From contig NZ_KE386571.1 of NCBI RefSeq assembly GCF_000427645.1, positions 2,599,454-2,663,453 of the forward strand: a stretch of DNA of 64,000 bases, written 5' to 3'. A program made the translations under genes and the position numbers. The stretch is from Sphingomonas phyllosphaerae FA2 (GTDB lineage: Bacteria > Pseudomonadota > Alphaproteobacteria > Sphingomonadales > Sphingomonadaceae). The notes below the pieces were generated by a model. The model was not told the origin of the DNA. It ran no database searches and was given only the letters and a program-made list of their open reading frames with translations. Shown one piece after another: positions 26,683-35,686 of the stretch (position 1 is its first letter; each line of letters begins with the position of its first letter).

Positions 26683-27657
26683 ATGACCATGCTCGACACC
26701 CCCGCCGGCTCCGACACCGCCGCCGTCCCCACGCTCAGCCTCGCCGATCAGGCGCGCGACCCCGATGCGTTCGCCGCCGCGCTGGGCGGATCGTTCGAGC
26801 GGTTCGGGTTCGCGATCGTCGCGGATCATGGCGTGCCGCAGCCGCTGATCGATCGTGCCTGGACGGAAACCGCCGAGCTGTTCGCGCTGCCCGAGGAAGA
26901 GAAGCGCCGCTACCACACGCCCGGCGGCGGCGGTGCGCGCGGCTACACCCCGTTCAAGACCGAGATCGCCAAGGACGCGCGCCACGTCGACCTCAAGGAA
27001 TTCTGGCACGTCGGCCGCGAACTGCCGCAGGGCCATCGCTACGCCGCCGACATGGCCTCCAATATCTGGCCCGAAAGCCCCGCCGGCTTCCGCGACACCT
27101 TCATCGAGCTGTTCGCCGCCTTCGATCGTGCCGGCGACCGGCTGCTGTCGGCGATCGCGCGCCACCTCGGCCTCGCGCCCGACTGGTTCGACCCGGCGGT
27201 TAAGGACGGCAATTCGGTGCTGCGCCTGCTCCACTATCCGCCGATCCCCGCCGATGCCGAGGGAGTCCGCGCCGGCGCGCACGAGGACATCAACCTCATT
27301 ACCCTGCTGCTCGGTGCCGAGGAAGCCGGGCTCGAGCTGCTCGATCGCGCCACCGGCCAGTGGCTCGCGATCAAGCCGCCGGAGGGCGCGATGGTCGTCA
27401 ACGTCGGCGACATGCTGCAACGGCTGACCAACCACGTCCTGCCCTCGACCACGCACCGCGTCGTCAACCCGCCGCCCGAGCGCCGCGGTCATTCGCGTTA
27501 CTCGATGCCGTTCTTCCTGCACCCCGCGCCCGATTTCCTGATCGAAACGCTGCCGCAGACGATCACCGCGGAAAGCCCGAACCGCTACCCCGAGCCGATC
27601 ACCGCCAACGGTTACCTGCACCAGCGGCTGGTCGAAATCGGGCTCATCAAGGCATGA
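26683..27657 (+). CDS. Isopenicillin N synthase-family 2OG/Fe(II) oxygenase
   Basis: A 324-residue non-haem iron oxygenase. The N-terminal part has FGFAIVADHGVPQPLIDRAW, the DIOX_N pattern. The iron ligands are H200 and D202 (AGAHEDINLITLLLG) and H258 (STTHRVVNPP); the 2-oxoglutarate-binding pair is R272/S274 in HSRYSMPFFLHP. The length and motif spacing match the isopenicillin N synthase-like family that is widespread in proteobacteria, whose substrates are mostly unknown. A second ATG lies six bases downstream. The stop overlaps the next start (ATGA), coupling it to a small beta-repeat protein. Confidence 0.88.
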   Translation: MTMLDTPAGSDTAAVPTLSLADQARDPDAFAAALGGSFERFGFAIVADHGVPQPLIDRAWTETAELFALPEEEKRRYHTPGGGGARGYTPFKTEIAKDARHVDLKEFWHVGRELPQGHRYAADMASNIWPESPAGFRDTFIELFAAFDRAGDRLLSAIARHLGLAPDWFDPAVKDGNSVLRLLHYPPIPADAEGVRAGAHEDINLITLLLGAEEAGLELLDRATGQWLAIKPPEGAMVVNVGDMLQRLTNHVLPSTTHRVVNPPPERRGHSRYSMPFFLHPAPDFLIETLPQTITAESPNRYPEPITANGYLHQRLVEIGLIKA

Positions 27658-27896
27658 GGGATCTGTCCGGGATCATCAGCGGCACGATCCGTCTGGACAC
27701 CGATGCCGACGTGTCGGGGATCGTCAGCGGTGACATCACGGTGGCGCCCGGTTGTCGCGTTACGATCTCGGGCATGGTGCGCGGCGACGTCACCGCCGAA
27801 CCGGGGGCCCAGGTGACGATCACCGGCATCGTCAACGGCGCGGTCCATGCCGAAGGCGCAACCGTGCATGTGACGGGGATCGTGACGCTGCCGTGA
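27654..27896 (+). CDS. Small bactofilin-like beta-repeat protein
   Basis: An 80-residue protein made almost entirely of a repeated pattern: SGIISGTI, SGIVSGDITVAPGCRVTI, SGMVRGDVTAEPGAQVTI, TGIVNGAVHAEGATVHV, TGIVTLP. Each unit of 17-18 residues has hydrophobic residues at alternate positions and glycine at turns, as in the right-handed beta helix of bactofilin-type polymer-forming proteins. It has only about four turns against about a hundred residues in bactofilins, with no tails. It starts in the stop codon of the oxygenase gene, so it is translated with it. Its role is unknown. Confidence 0.72.
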   Translation: MRDLSGIISGTIRLDTDADVSGIVSGDITVAPGCRVTISGMVRGDVTAEPGAQVTITGIVNGAVHAEGATVHVTGIVTLP

Positions 27897-27909
27897 GGGC
27901 GCGTCCAAC

Positions 27910-27986
27910 CGTCATTGCGAGCGCAGCGAAGCAATCCAGAGCGTCCTGATCCGGCCCTGGATTGCTTCGCTACGCTCGCAATGACG
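27910..27986. repeat. Palindromic intergenic repeat, family C
   Basis: Arms GTCATTGCGAGCGCAGCGAA and the inverse TTGCTTCGCTACGCTCGCAA flank AGAGCGTCCTGATCCGGCCC. It lies in the gap between the converging beta-repeat and phosphoribosyltransferase genes. Confidence 0.87.
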
Positions 27987-27994
27987 TCGAAAGT

Positions 27995-28513
27995 TTAAGC
28001 CGTCCGCTCCGGCACCGCCGCGGCATCCGCGGCGATCGAGGTCGCCGGCGCCAGCGCCTCCCACGGGAACACGAACCAGTCCTTCGTCACGGCGCGGTCG
28101 ATCGTCCGCGCCGCGAGGTCGACCTTCGCCGCCGAGCCGCGATTGTCGATCAGCGTCGCGAAGCGCATCGCCCCCGCGGTCGCGCCGGCCTGCTCCAGCA
28201 ACTCGCGCAGCTTCGCGATCGTGCGGCCCGAATCATTGATGTCGTCGACGAACAGCAATTTTTGTCCCTCGCGGGTCAGCATCGCCAGCCGTTCGACCAC
28301 GGGGGCGGCGCGCGTCGCATCCTGCGTCGAATAATCCACCGACTGCATCGGCAGCCCGGCCGCATGGCTGAGGTACACCGCGGGCACCAACCCGCCGCGC
28401 CCTATCCCCACCAGCAAGTCGGGGCGCCAGGCGGTGTCGCGCGCGATCTTCGCGGCGAGCGTCCGGACATCGGCAATCAATTCGGCATGGGTGACGGCGG
28501 TAAGGATTGGCAT
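27995..28513 (-). CDS. Purine-type phosphoribosyltransferase
   Basis: A 172-residue phosphoribosyltransferase. The PRPP loop is KLLFVDDINDSGRTIAKLRE (residues near 85-104); DLLVGIGRGGLVPAVYLSHA is the upstream strand-loop with the PPi-binding glycines. The size and C-terminal KDWFVFPWE resemble bacterial xanthine/hypoxanthine phosphoribosyltransferases of the Gpt type, but the substrate cannot be fixed from sequence. ATG at 28513 chosen; a GTG directly before it is also open. It lies immediately downstream of the LpoA-like gene (47-base gap) on the same strand. Confidence 0.85.
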   Translation of the reverse strand: MPILTAVTHAELIADVRTLAAKIARDTAWRPDLLVGIGRGGLVPAVYLSHAAGLPMQSVDYSTQDATRAAPVVERLAMLTREGQKLLFVDDINDSGRTIAKLRELLEQAGATAGAMRFATLIDNRGSAAKVDLAARTIDRAVTKDWFVFPWEALAPATSIAADAAAVPERTA

Positions 28514-28560
28514 CACGATCCTCTACACGACCGCCCCGGCCATGCCATAGCCCGCGCTGG

Positions 28561-29724
28561 CTATTTTCCGTCGAACCCGCTGGGTGCGGGCGACACCGTC
28601 ACCGCCTCGCCGCCGCGGACTTCCTGCACCTCCAGCGCGCGCTCGGCGACATTGTCGCGGCCGAAGCGGAATGCGCCGTCGATACCGGCGAAACCATCGG
28701 CGTCGCGCAGCCGGTTTTCGGGGAAGGGCGACCCCGGCCGCCACTCGCGCGCGATCCGCACCACCAGCAGCACCGAATCATACCCAAGGCTCGACAGCCG
28801 GTACGGCGCGGCATTGAAGCGCGCACGGTAATTGCGCGCATATTGGCGATACAGCGTGTTCGGCACGCTCGCGAACCATGCTCCGTTCAGCACCGCAGAC
28901 GACCGCGCCGCGCCGTCCGAATTCCACAGCTCGGTTCCCAAAATCTGGGTAGACGGGCTGTTGCGCCGGAGCAGCGGCACCGCAGTTGTCGCGGTCGCCG
29001 CGCTGTCGGCGATCAGCACGGCGCCGAACGGCGCATCCTTGGCCATACGCTGCACCGCGCTGCCCAGCGCCCCGCTGCCGCGATCATAGGTCTGGAGCGA
29101 CACCACGCGCCCGCCGGCCTGTTCGACCGCGCGCAGGAACGCGGTCGACGCGCGGCTGCCGTACAGCGCGTTGGGGACGATCCCGCCGAAATTGTCGATG
29201 CCGCGCCCGCGCGCATAGGCGACGACGCGCTCGATCGCCTGCGCCGGCGCATAGCCGAGCACATAGGCGCCGTTCCCCGCCACGCCGGTATCGTTCGAGA
29301 ACGACAGCACCGGCACCTTCGCCGCGCGAGCAATCGGCGCGACCGCGCGAACGTCCTCGGCCAGCAGCGGCCCGAGGATCAGCTGCGCGCCCTCGCGAAT
29401 CGCGCGGCTCGCCGCGGCACCCGCACCGGTCGCGGTGTCGTAGCTGGTGATCCGCACCTGCTGGTTGCGCGTGTCGAGCAGCGCGAGCTGCGTCGCATTG
29501 GCCAGGCTGCGCCCGACCCCGCCGTTGCTGCCGGTCAGCGGCACCAGCAGCGCGACGCGGTTACGCGCGGTATCCTGCGGCAGCCCGTTCACCACCTCCG
29601 GCGCGGTTTCGCGTGGCGGCGGTGCGGGTTGCGCGGTCGGCGCCTGCTGCACCGGCCCGCGCGGCACCACCGTCGAACAGGCCGCGAGCAACAACGCCCC
29701 CGCGACCGTGATGACGCGCGACAT
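28561..29724 (-). CDS. LpoA-like penicillin-binding protein activator (lipoprotein)
   Basis: A 387-residue predicted outer-membrane lipoprotein. The start at 29724 gives a compact lipoprotein signal, MSRVITVAGALLLAAC; a longer frame starts at 29763 but puts 13 polar residues before it. After a proline-rich linker the domain is a periplasmic-binding fold: VALLVPLTGSNGGVGRSLAN, GAQLILGPLLAEDVRAVAPI, VPVLSFSNDTGVAGNGAYVL, then GYDSVLLVVRIA. This resembles the LpoA (YraM) domain that activates PBP1a. It lies divergent to rsmI, as yraM/lpoA does in many genomes, which supports the call. Confidence 0.85.
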   Translation of the reverse strand: MSRVITVAGALLLAACSTVVPRGPVQQAPTAQPAPPPRETAPEVVNGLPQDTARNRVALLVPLTGSNGGVGRSLANATQLALLDTRNQQVRITSYDTATGAGAAASRAIREGAQLILGPLLAEDVRAVAPIARAAKVPVLSFSNDTGVAGNGAYVLGYAPAQAIERVVAYARGRGIDNFGGIVPNALYGSRASTAFLRAVEQAGGRVVSLQTYDRGSGALGSAVQRMAKDAPFGAVLIADSAATATTAVPLLRRNSPSTQILGTELWNSDGAARSSAVLNGAWFASVPNTLYRQYARNYRARFNAAPYRLSSLGYDSVLLVVRIAREWRPGSPFPENRLRDADGFAGIDGAFRFGRDNVAERALEVQEVRGGEAVTVSPAPSGFDGK

Positions 29725-29761
29725 TGCGCTCGACCATTGCGAACGCCCGATCGCCTCTGCC

Positions 29762-30616
29762 ATGACTACTCCCGTGAACCCGTTGACCCCTGGCCTGTAC
29801 ATCGTCGCCACCCCGATCGGCAATCTCGGCGATCTCTCCCCCCGCGCGGCCGAGGTGCTCGCGGGCGCGGACGTGATCGCCGTGGAGGATACGCGCGTCA
29901 CCGCCGGATTGCTCCGCCACATCGGCACCAAGCGCCCAATGACCCCCTATCACGACCATAACGCCGAGCATGTCCGCCCGCAGTTGATCGCGCGGATGGC
30001 CGGCGAGGTGGTGGCGCTGGTCTCGGACGCGGGCACCCCGCTGATCTCCGACCCCGGCTACAAGCTGGTGCGCGACGCGCGCGCGGCGGGGCATCAGGTC
30101 GTCACCATCCCCGGCCCGTGCGCCGCGATCGCCGCGCTCACGCTCGCCGGGCTACCGACCGATCGCTTCTTCTTCCTCGGCTTCCTGCCGTCGAAGGAAC
30201 AGGCGCGCGCCACCGCGATCGCCGAGGTCGCCGCGATCCGCGCGACGCTGGTGATCTACGAGTCCGGCCCGCGCCTTTCGGCCCGCCTCTCCGCGCTCGC
30301 CGCCGGGCTCGGCGACCGCGAGGCCGCGGTGACGCGCGAAATCACCAAGAAGTTCGAGGAGGCGGTCACCGGCACGCTCTCGACGCTCGCTGCGCGCTAT
30401 GCCGATGCACCGCCCAAAGGCGAGATCGTCATCGTCGTTGCCCCGCCCGAGCCTCCCGCCCCCGCTGCGATCGAGGATGCCGATGCGGCGCTCGCGGAGG
30501 CGCTCACCCGCCTCCCCGCCTCCAAGGCGGCAGGCGAGGTTGCCAAGGCGTTCGGCGTCGATCGCAAGGCCCTCTACGCCCGGGCGCTGGAGATGAAGGG
30601 CGAGACAGATGCCTGA
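29762..30616 (+). CDS. rsmI: 16S rRNA 2'-O-ribose methyltransferase RsmI
   Basis: A 284-residue tetrapyrrole-methylase-fold enzyme that methylates C1402 of 16S rRNA. Typical features are LYIVATPIGNLGDLSPRAAE, DVIAVEDTRVTAGLLRHIG, ALVSDAGTPLISDPGYKLVR and VTIPGPCAAIAALTLAGLPT, then FLGFLPSKEQAR and VIYESGPRL. The C-terminal region, with KAAGEVAKAFGVDRKALYAR, is normal for RsmI. The start ATG (29762) lies within CATG and so abuts the longest possible start of the divergent lpoA-like gene. The two are followed by yraN and gshB further downstream, in a neighbourhood similar to other proteobacteria. Confidence 0.96.
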   Translation: MTTPVNPLTPGLYIVATPIGNLGDLSPRAAEVLAGADVIAVEDTRVTAGLLRHIGTKRPMTPYHDHNAEHVRPQLIARMAGEVVALVSDAGTPLISDPGYKLVRDARAAGHQVVTIPGPCAAIAALTLAGLPTDRFFFLGFLPSKEQARATAIAEVAAIRATLVIYESGPRLSARLSALAAGLGDREAAVTREITKKFEEAVTGTLSTLAARYADAPPKGEIVIVVAPPEPPAPAAIEDADAALAEALTRLPASKAAGEVAKAFGVDRKALYARALEMKGETDA

Positions 30617-30621
30617 TTATT

Positions 30622-30706
30622 CGTCGCCCCGGACTTGATCGGCGCCCCGCTTTTTCTTGACGGTGGAGAGTAAGAAGCGGGATCCCGGATCAAGTCCGGG
30701 ATGACG
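30622..30706. repeat. Palindromic intergenic repeat, family B
   Basis: Left arm GTCGCCCCGGACTTGATC (slightly degraded, followed by GGCGCCCCGC) and right arm GGGATCCCGGATCAAGTCCG. It fills the first half of the 175-base gap between rsmI and the GH84 gene. The remaining part carries a minor GTTGCC/GGCAAC hairpin (30728-30747). Confidence 0.83.
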
Positions 30707-30791
30707 ATCGACTAGGTGATGAGCGTGGTTGCCCCGCCAGCGGCAACACCCTACGACATCACTTAATACCAATATCGTACCGGAGAACGAC

Positions 30792-32717
30792 ATGACTCGC
30801 CGCATCGGCCTGCCCCTGCTGGCCGCCACGCTCCTGTCGTCGACCCCACTCACCGCGCAGGTCGCCACGCGTCCGGCGATCTTCCCTGCCCCGACCGAAT
30901 TGACGCTCGGCGCCGACACGATGACGCTCGGCCGCCACGTCACGCTCATCGCGGCACCGGGCACCGACGCCGCCACCGTGGCGCTCGCCAGCCAGATCCT
31001 GCGCGCCGCCGGGGTCGAGACGATCGCCACGGCTCGCCGCCTCGCGACCGATTCCGCGCAACCGCAAATCGTGTTGGGGCTCACCGACGCCGCGCCCGTC
31101 CGCGCCGCGCTGGCAGGCACCGCCGCCGATACCGCGCGCGAGGGCTACACGCTCACGATCGTCCCCGCCACGCACACGATCACGCTCGCCGGGCACGATG
31201 CCGACGGACTGTTCCACGCTGTCCAGACGCTCCGCCAGCTCGTGCAGCGGCCCGCCCTCCCCGCGCTCGTGATCCGCGACCATCCCGCGATGCCGGTGCG
31301 CGGCACGATCGAGGGCTTCTACGGCAAGCCGTGGACGATGGTCGAACGCACCCGCCACCTCGACTTTCTCGCGACCGTCAAGGCCAACACCTACGTCTAC
31401 AGCCCCAAGGACGATCCCTATGCGCGCGACCGTTGGCGCGAGGCGTATCCCGCCCAGACGCTGACGCAGCTCGGCACGCTCGCGGCGGCTGCGGCGCGCA
31501 ATCATGTCGATTTCGTCTATGCGATCTCGCCGGGACCGAGCATCTGCTTCTCCGCCCCCGCCGATCTTCAGGCGCTGCGCACCAAGTTCGACGCGTTGCG
31601 CACGATCGGCATCCACCGCTTTTACGTCGCGCTCGACGACATCGAATATAAGAAGTGGAATTGCGACGCCGATCAGGCCGCGTTCGGCCCGTCGGGCGCG
31701 GCGGCAGCGGGCAAGGCGCAGGCGCAATTGCTCAACGCGGTGCAGGCCGACCTGACGCGCCGCGACCCCAAAGCGCCACCGCTCATCATGGTCCCCACCG
31801 AATATTACGACGCCAAGGACACGCCGTATAAAGCGGCATTGCGCGACAATCTCGATCCCAGGGTGGTGGTGCAATGGACCGGCACCGATGTCGTGCCGCC
31901 CGCCATCTCGGTGCCGGATGCCAAGGCCGCAACCAAGGCATTCGGCCGCAAAACGCTGTTGTGGGACAATTATCCCGTCAACGATTACGCGCAGACCACC
32001 GGGCGGCTGCTGATGGCGCCCTATACGCGCCGGGAGGCCGGGCTGGCAGGCGAGCTGACCGGCATCCTGTCCAACCCGATGAACCAGGAAGCGCCAAGCC
32101 GCGTCGCGGTCACCGGCGTGCTGGCGTTTGCGTGGAACGACAAGGACTATGACGCACAGCGGATGTGGCACTGGTCGGCGCGCGAACTGGCCGGCGGCGA
32201 CCCGCAAGCGACCGCAGCGTTGCTGACCTTCTTCGACACCCAGCATATGGCCCCGACCTTCGGCAGCCAGCCGTGGCAGGAACAGGCCCCACAGCTCCAC
32301 GCGCTGCTCACCCGCGTCCGCGAAACGCTCGCGGACGGTGATGCGGAGGCGCGCGCGCAGGCGCTCACCGACCTCGCCCGCGCCGCCGACGAGCTGACCG
32401 CCGCCCCCGATACGATCCGCGCCGGCGTGGCCGATGCCTCGTTCACCGAACAGGCCCGCCCGTGGCTCGACGCGCTCGCGCTGTGGGGCCGCGCGCTGCA
32501 ACAGACCGCCGCCGGCCTCGCCGCCGCCGACGCGCGCAGCCCCGCCGCAACGCGCTACTTTGCCGACGCGCAACGGCTTGCGGCCGAGGCGGCGGCGATC
32601 AGGACCATCCCCGGCGCCACCCGCTTCGACGGCACGATCCGCATCGCCGACGGCGTGCTCGACCGGTTCGTCGCCGACGCGCCCGTGCTGATCGGGGACG
32701 CTACGCCGCGACCCTGA
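30792..32717 (+). CDS. Secreted GH84 beta-N-acetylglucosaminidase
   Basis: A 641-residue predicted exported glycosidase. A signal peptide (LPLLAATLLSSTPLTAQ) is followed by a GH20b-like N-terminal domain (about 28-165). The catalytic barrel begins with the family signature RGTIEGFYGKPW (170-181). The catalytic aspartate pair is D282/D283 in FYVALDDIEYKKW, which fits the substrate-assisted mechanism of GH84 (O-GlcNAcase-like, hyaluronidase-like). The C-terminal half (about 480-641) is helical. The start at 30792 is downstream of an AACGAC segment with no strong ribosome site. The 3' end overlaps that of the convergent diguanylate cyclase gene by 17 bases. Confidence 0.88.
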   Translation: MTRRIGLPLLAATLLSSTPLTAQVATRPAIFPAPTELTLGADTMTLGRHVTLIAAPGTDAATVALASQILRAAGVETIATARRLATDSAQPQIVLGLTDAAPVRAALAGTAADTAREGYTLTIVPATHTITLAGHDADGLFHAVQTLRQLVQRPALPALVIRDHPAMPVRGTIEGFYGKPWTMVERTRHLDFLATVKANTYVYSPKDDPYARDRWREAYPAQTLTQLGTLAAAAARNHVDFVYAISPGPSICFSAPADLQALRTKFDALRTIGIHRFYVALDDIEYKKWNCDADQAAFGPSGAAAAGKAQAQLLNAVQADLTRRDPKAPPLIMVPTEYYDAKDTPYKAALRDNLDPRVVVQWTGTDVVPPAISVPDAKAATKAFGRKTLLWDNYPVNDYAQTTGRLLMAPYTRREAGLAGELTGILSNPMNQEAPSRVAVTGVLAFAWNDKDYDAQRMWHWSARELAGGDPQATAALLTFFDTQHMAPTFGSQPWQEQAPQLHALLTRVRETLADGDAEARAQALTDLARAADELTAAPDTIRAGVADASFTEQARPWLDALALWGRALQQTAAGLAAADARSPAATRYFADAQRLAAEAAAIRTIPGATRFDGTIRIADGVLDRFVADAPVLIGDATPRP

Positions 32718-34110
32718 TCGTGTTTCGTCCCGCCTTCTTCGCGTCGTAAAGCGCCACGTCGGCGCGCTGGACGATATCGTCCAGCCGTTCACCCGCCTGC
32801 GCCGACGCCACCCCGATGCTCAACCCGATCAGCAGGATCGACTGCGCATCGATCGTCATCGGCGCCGCCTGAAGACGCTGGCGGATGTGCCCGGCGGTGT
32901 CGGTGGCGGCATCGCGATCCGCGCCGGGCACCAGCACGACGAACTCGTCGCCGCCCATCCGCCCGATCACGCCGGCGTCACCCACAGCCGCGCGAAGCTC
33001 TGCCGCCAGATGCTGCAAGGCACGATCGCCGACCAGATGCCCCCAGCGATCGTTGATCGACTTGAAATGGTCGAAATCGATGACGATCAGACCCGCCGCG
33101 GACCGTTCGAGCACCGAAGTGGCGGCCTCCTCGAAGCCGCGCCGATTGTGAACACCGGTCAGGTGATCGTAGGTCGCACGCAGCGTCATCTCGCGATCGT
33201 GCGCATCCAGCCGCGCCGCCAGCCGCGCCCGCGCCGTCACCTCCGCCGCCACCGGCAGACACGTCAGCAACAGCAGCGCGAGGAACGCTTGCAGCAAATG
33301 CGCCTGCTCCGCCGGATCGTCGGTCATCATCGCCACCGGACCGTATCCGTGCATTGTGGCGACCCCGCCGATGATCGCCACGATCATCACCGCCGCCTTG
33401 GTTCCCAAATGGCCCACGCGAAAGGTGACCAGCATCAGCGGCGGGAACAGCAAGAACAGGATCGGACGCGGCGCGACGGCGAACACATGATACCCGACCA
33501 GTCCCACCAGCAATAGCAAGCCGAGGCCTTCGAACCGTCTCGACCACGTTTTGCGCTGCATGCACAGCAACAGATCGCCCTGGAACACCGACAGCAGAAA
33601 CGGCGTAAACACCAGCAGACCCAGCCCGTCGCTAGCGATCCAGCTGACATACGATTTCAGCAACGGTTCGCCGAAGAAGTAGTAAGCCGTCACGCTGCCG
33701 AACACCCCACTGATCGCCGGCGCGACAAGCCCCGCGATCAGGATGAACTGGATGACCGCGGGCGTCGTTTGCAACACGCCGTCGTCGTCGGCCCATCGCC
33801 GCAACAGCGCGACGACCAGCGCGACCTCGATCACGTTGGTCGCGCCGTACAGCATCGGTCCTGCCAGCGTTCCGCGCGTGATCTGGTTGGCGGCCAGATT
33901 GGCCAGAAAGCCGGCGGAAAGGACCGGTATCCACCGCGGCCGCTCGTCGGCCAACAACAAGGCGACCAGGATCGCATTCGCCGGCCAGAATGCCGCGATA
34001 TCGCGTCCATTGCTCGTCAGGTGGATCGTCGAGGCCGCCGCGATGAAATACAGTCCACCCGCCGTCAGGAACAGCCGGGTGGCATCCGTCGCGATCTCTC
34101 CCGCCCGCAT
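32701..34110 (-). CDS. MASE1-GGDEF diguanylate cyclase
   Basis: A 469-residue membrane-bound diguanylate cyclase. Residues 1-290 contain about eight hydrophobic helices of the MASE1 sensor type (FWPANAILVALLLADERPRW, NLAANQITRG, VLQTTPAVIQFILIAGLVAP, ASDGLGLLVFTPFLLSVFQG). The GGDEF domain (about 310-469) has DHLTGVHNRRGFEEA, VIDFDHFKSINDRWGHLVGD and the intact active site MGGDEF (386-390). The RxxD product-inhibition site is absent at the expected position. It makes c-di-GMP from GTP in response to an unknown signal. Confidence 0.88.
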   Translation of the reverse strand: MRAGEIATDATRLFLTAGGLYFIAAASTIHLTSNGRDIAAFWPANAILVALLLADERPRWIPVLSAGFLANLAANQITRGTLAGPMLYGATNVIEVALVVALLRRWADDDGVLQTTPAVIQFILIAGLVAPAISGVFGSVTAYYFFGEPLLKSYVSWIASDGLGLLVFTPFLLSVFQGDLLLCMQRKTWSRRFEGLGLLLLVGLVGYHVFAVAPRPILFLLFPPLMLVTFRVGHLGTKAAVMIVAIIGGVATMHGYGPVAMMTDDPAEQAHLLQAFLALLLLTCLPVAAEVTARARLAARLDAHDREMTLRATYDHLTGVHNRRGFEEAATSVLERSAAGLIVIDFDHFKSINDRWGHLVGDRALQHLAAELRAAVGDAGVIGRMGGDEFVVLVPGADRDAATDTAGHIRQRLQAAPMTIDAQSILLIGLSIGVASAQAGERLDDIVQRADVALYDAKKAGRNTIRVAA

Positions 34111-34288
34111 CGCATCCTCCTGCGTCCAATAGCATCCATGTTAGTAAACAATCGCTTAATCCCGTGGTTCTTCAAGCGAGTGCGCCGGCGACATGGCGTG
34201 GCAACAGCGTTCTGCCGCTCGCTTCTCATCGTCGCGTCAGCGTCTCGCCACTTGCCCCCGCGACCCACCGCCGCCATCCTCACCCCCG

Positions 34289-34669
34289 ATGCGCCCACCC
34301 CGCCCCCGCTCCACCGCCACCCGCCGCGTTGCGGAGGAAAGCGGCCGGCGTGGCGAGCGGCTGGCGGCGTGGTGGCTGCGGCTCAAGGGCTGGCAGATCC
34401 TCGACCGACGCGTCCGCACGCCCGCCGGTGAGGTCGATCTCGTCGCCAGACGTGGCGCATTGGTCGCCTTCGTCGAGGTCAAGGCACGGCGCAGCCCCGC
34501 CGAACTCGATCACGCGATCGACCAGCGCCGCCTCGCGCGCGTGGCCGCCGCCGCGGAGGTGCTGATGCCGCGCTACGCGGCCGCGGGCGAGGACATTCGC
34601 GTCGACGTGATCCTGCTCGCCCCCGGCACCCGCCCGCGCCATATCGAGAATGCGTGGATCGGCTACTGA
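34289..34669 (+). CDS. YraN/UPF0102 family endonuclease-like protein
   Basis: A 126-residue protein. GRRGERLAAWWLRLKGWQIL, RTPAGEVDLVARRGALVAFV and EVKARRSPAELDHAIDQRR carry the conserved G-E-x-D-L and E-V-K pattern of a small Holliday-junction-resolvase-like nuclease fold. The role is not well known. The ATG at 34289 is the family-like start; the frame is open from 34193 but that section reads as noncoding. It is followed after 32 bases by gshB. The gene order rsmI ... yraN ... gshB is common among proteobacteria, here split by the GH84 and diguanylate cyclase genes. Confidence 0.85.
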   Translation: MRPPRPRSTATRRVAEESGRRGERLAAWWLRLKGWQILDRRVRTPAGEVDLVARRGALVAFVEVKARRSPAELDHAIDQRRLARVAAAAEVLMPRYAAAGEDIRVDVILLAPGTRPRHIENAWIGY

Positions 34670-34701
34670 CAGCCGCCGCCGCGCACCTTACATCCGCGCC
34701 C

Positions 34702-35667
34702 ATGACTCAGCCGCTCACCGTCGCCGTCCAGATGGACCCGCTCGATCAGATCAACATCGCGGGCGACAGCACCTTCGCGCTGATGCTCTCGGCGCAGGCG
34801 CGCGGGCACCGGCTGTTCCACTATACCGCCGATGCGCTCAACTATCGCGACGGGCGCGTGTGGGCGAAGGCGCATCCGGTGACGGTGCAACGCGTGGCCG
34901 GTGATCACTTCACGTTCGGGGACCCCGTGCCGCTCGACCTTGGCGAGCAGGCCGATGTCGTCCTGATGCGGCAGGACCCGCCGTTCGACCTCGGCTATAT
35001 CACCGCGACGCACCTGCTGGAGCGGATCGCCGACCGCACGCTGATCGTCAACGATCCGGTCAGCGTCCGCAACGCGCCCGAAAAGGTGTTCGTGCTCGAC
35101 TACGCGCGCTTCATGCCGCCGACACTGGTGACGCGCTCGCTCGACGAGGCGCGCGCCTTCCTCGCCGAACATGGCGAGATCGTCGTCAAGCCGCTGCACG
35201 GCAACGGCGGCAAGGCGATCTTCCACGTCCGCGCCGCGGGCGAGAACCTGTCGGCGCTGATCGAGGTGTTCAACCAGACCTGGCGCGAGCCCCACATGGT
35301 GCAGGCGTTCCTCCCCGCGGTGGCGAAGGGGGACAAGCGCATCGTGCTGGTCGACGGAGAGGTTGCGGGCGCGATCAACCGCCTGCCCGGCGAAGGCGAG
35401 ATCCGCTCGAACCTCGCGGTCGGCGGCTCGGCGCAGAAGACCGACCTGACTCCGCGCGAACGCGAGATCTGCGACGCGCTCGGCCCGGAGCTGAAGAAAC
35501 GCGGGCTGATCTTCGTCGGGATCGACGTGATCGGCGGCGAGTGGCTCACCGAGATCAACGTCACCTCGCCGACCGGGATCGTCGCGATCGAGAAATTCGA
35601 CGGCACCGACGTCGCCGGGCTGATCTGGGATGCGGTCGACCGCCGCCTGAAGGAACGCGCGCACTGA
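34702..35667 (+). CDS. gshB: Glutathione synthase
   Basis: A 321-residue ATP-grasp ligase joining gamma-glutamylcysteine and glycine. Features are VAVQMDPLDQINIAGDSTFA, VLMRQDPPFDLGYITATHLL, NDPVSVRNAPEKVFVLDY, the ATP-binding EIVVKPLHGNGGKAIFHV, GDKRIVLVDGEVAGAINRLP and the metal-binding INVTSPTGIV (N and E residues nearby). The length is the family norm. ATG at 34702 chosen over an upstream ATG at 34654. Confidence 0.97.
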   Translation: MTQPLTVAVQMDPLDQINIAGDSTFALMLSAQARGHRLFHYTADALNYRDGRVWAKAHPVTVQRVAGDHFTFGDPVPLDLGEQADVVLMRQDPPFDLGYITATHLLERIADRTLIVNDPVSVRNAPEKVFVLDYARFMPPTLVTRSLDEARAFLAEHGEIVVKPLHGNGGKAIFHVRAAGENLSALIEVFNQTWREPHMVQAFLPAVAKGDKRIVLVDGEVAGAINRLPGEGEIRSNLAVGGSAQKTDLTPREREICDALGPELKKRGLIFVGIDVIGGEWLTEINVTSPTGIVAIEKFDGTDVAGLIWDAVDRRLKERAH

Positions 35668-35686
35668 CGCAGCCGTTGGCGCGGAC

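Noticed and set aside
29724..29763. Longer lpoA-like start that would exactly abut the rsmI start (CATG)
   Set aside because: The extra 13 residues are polar and would precede a perfect lipoprotein signal; the ATG at 29724 is the better start.
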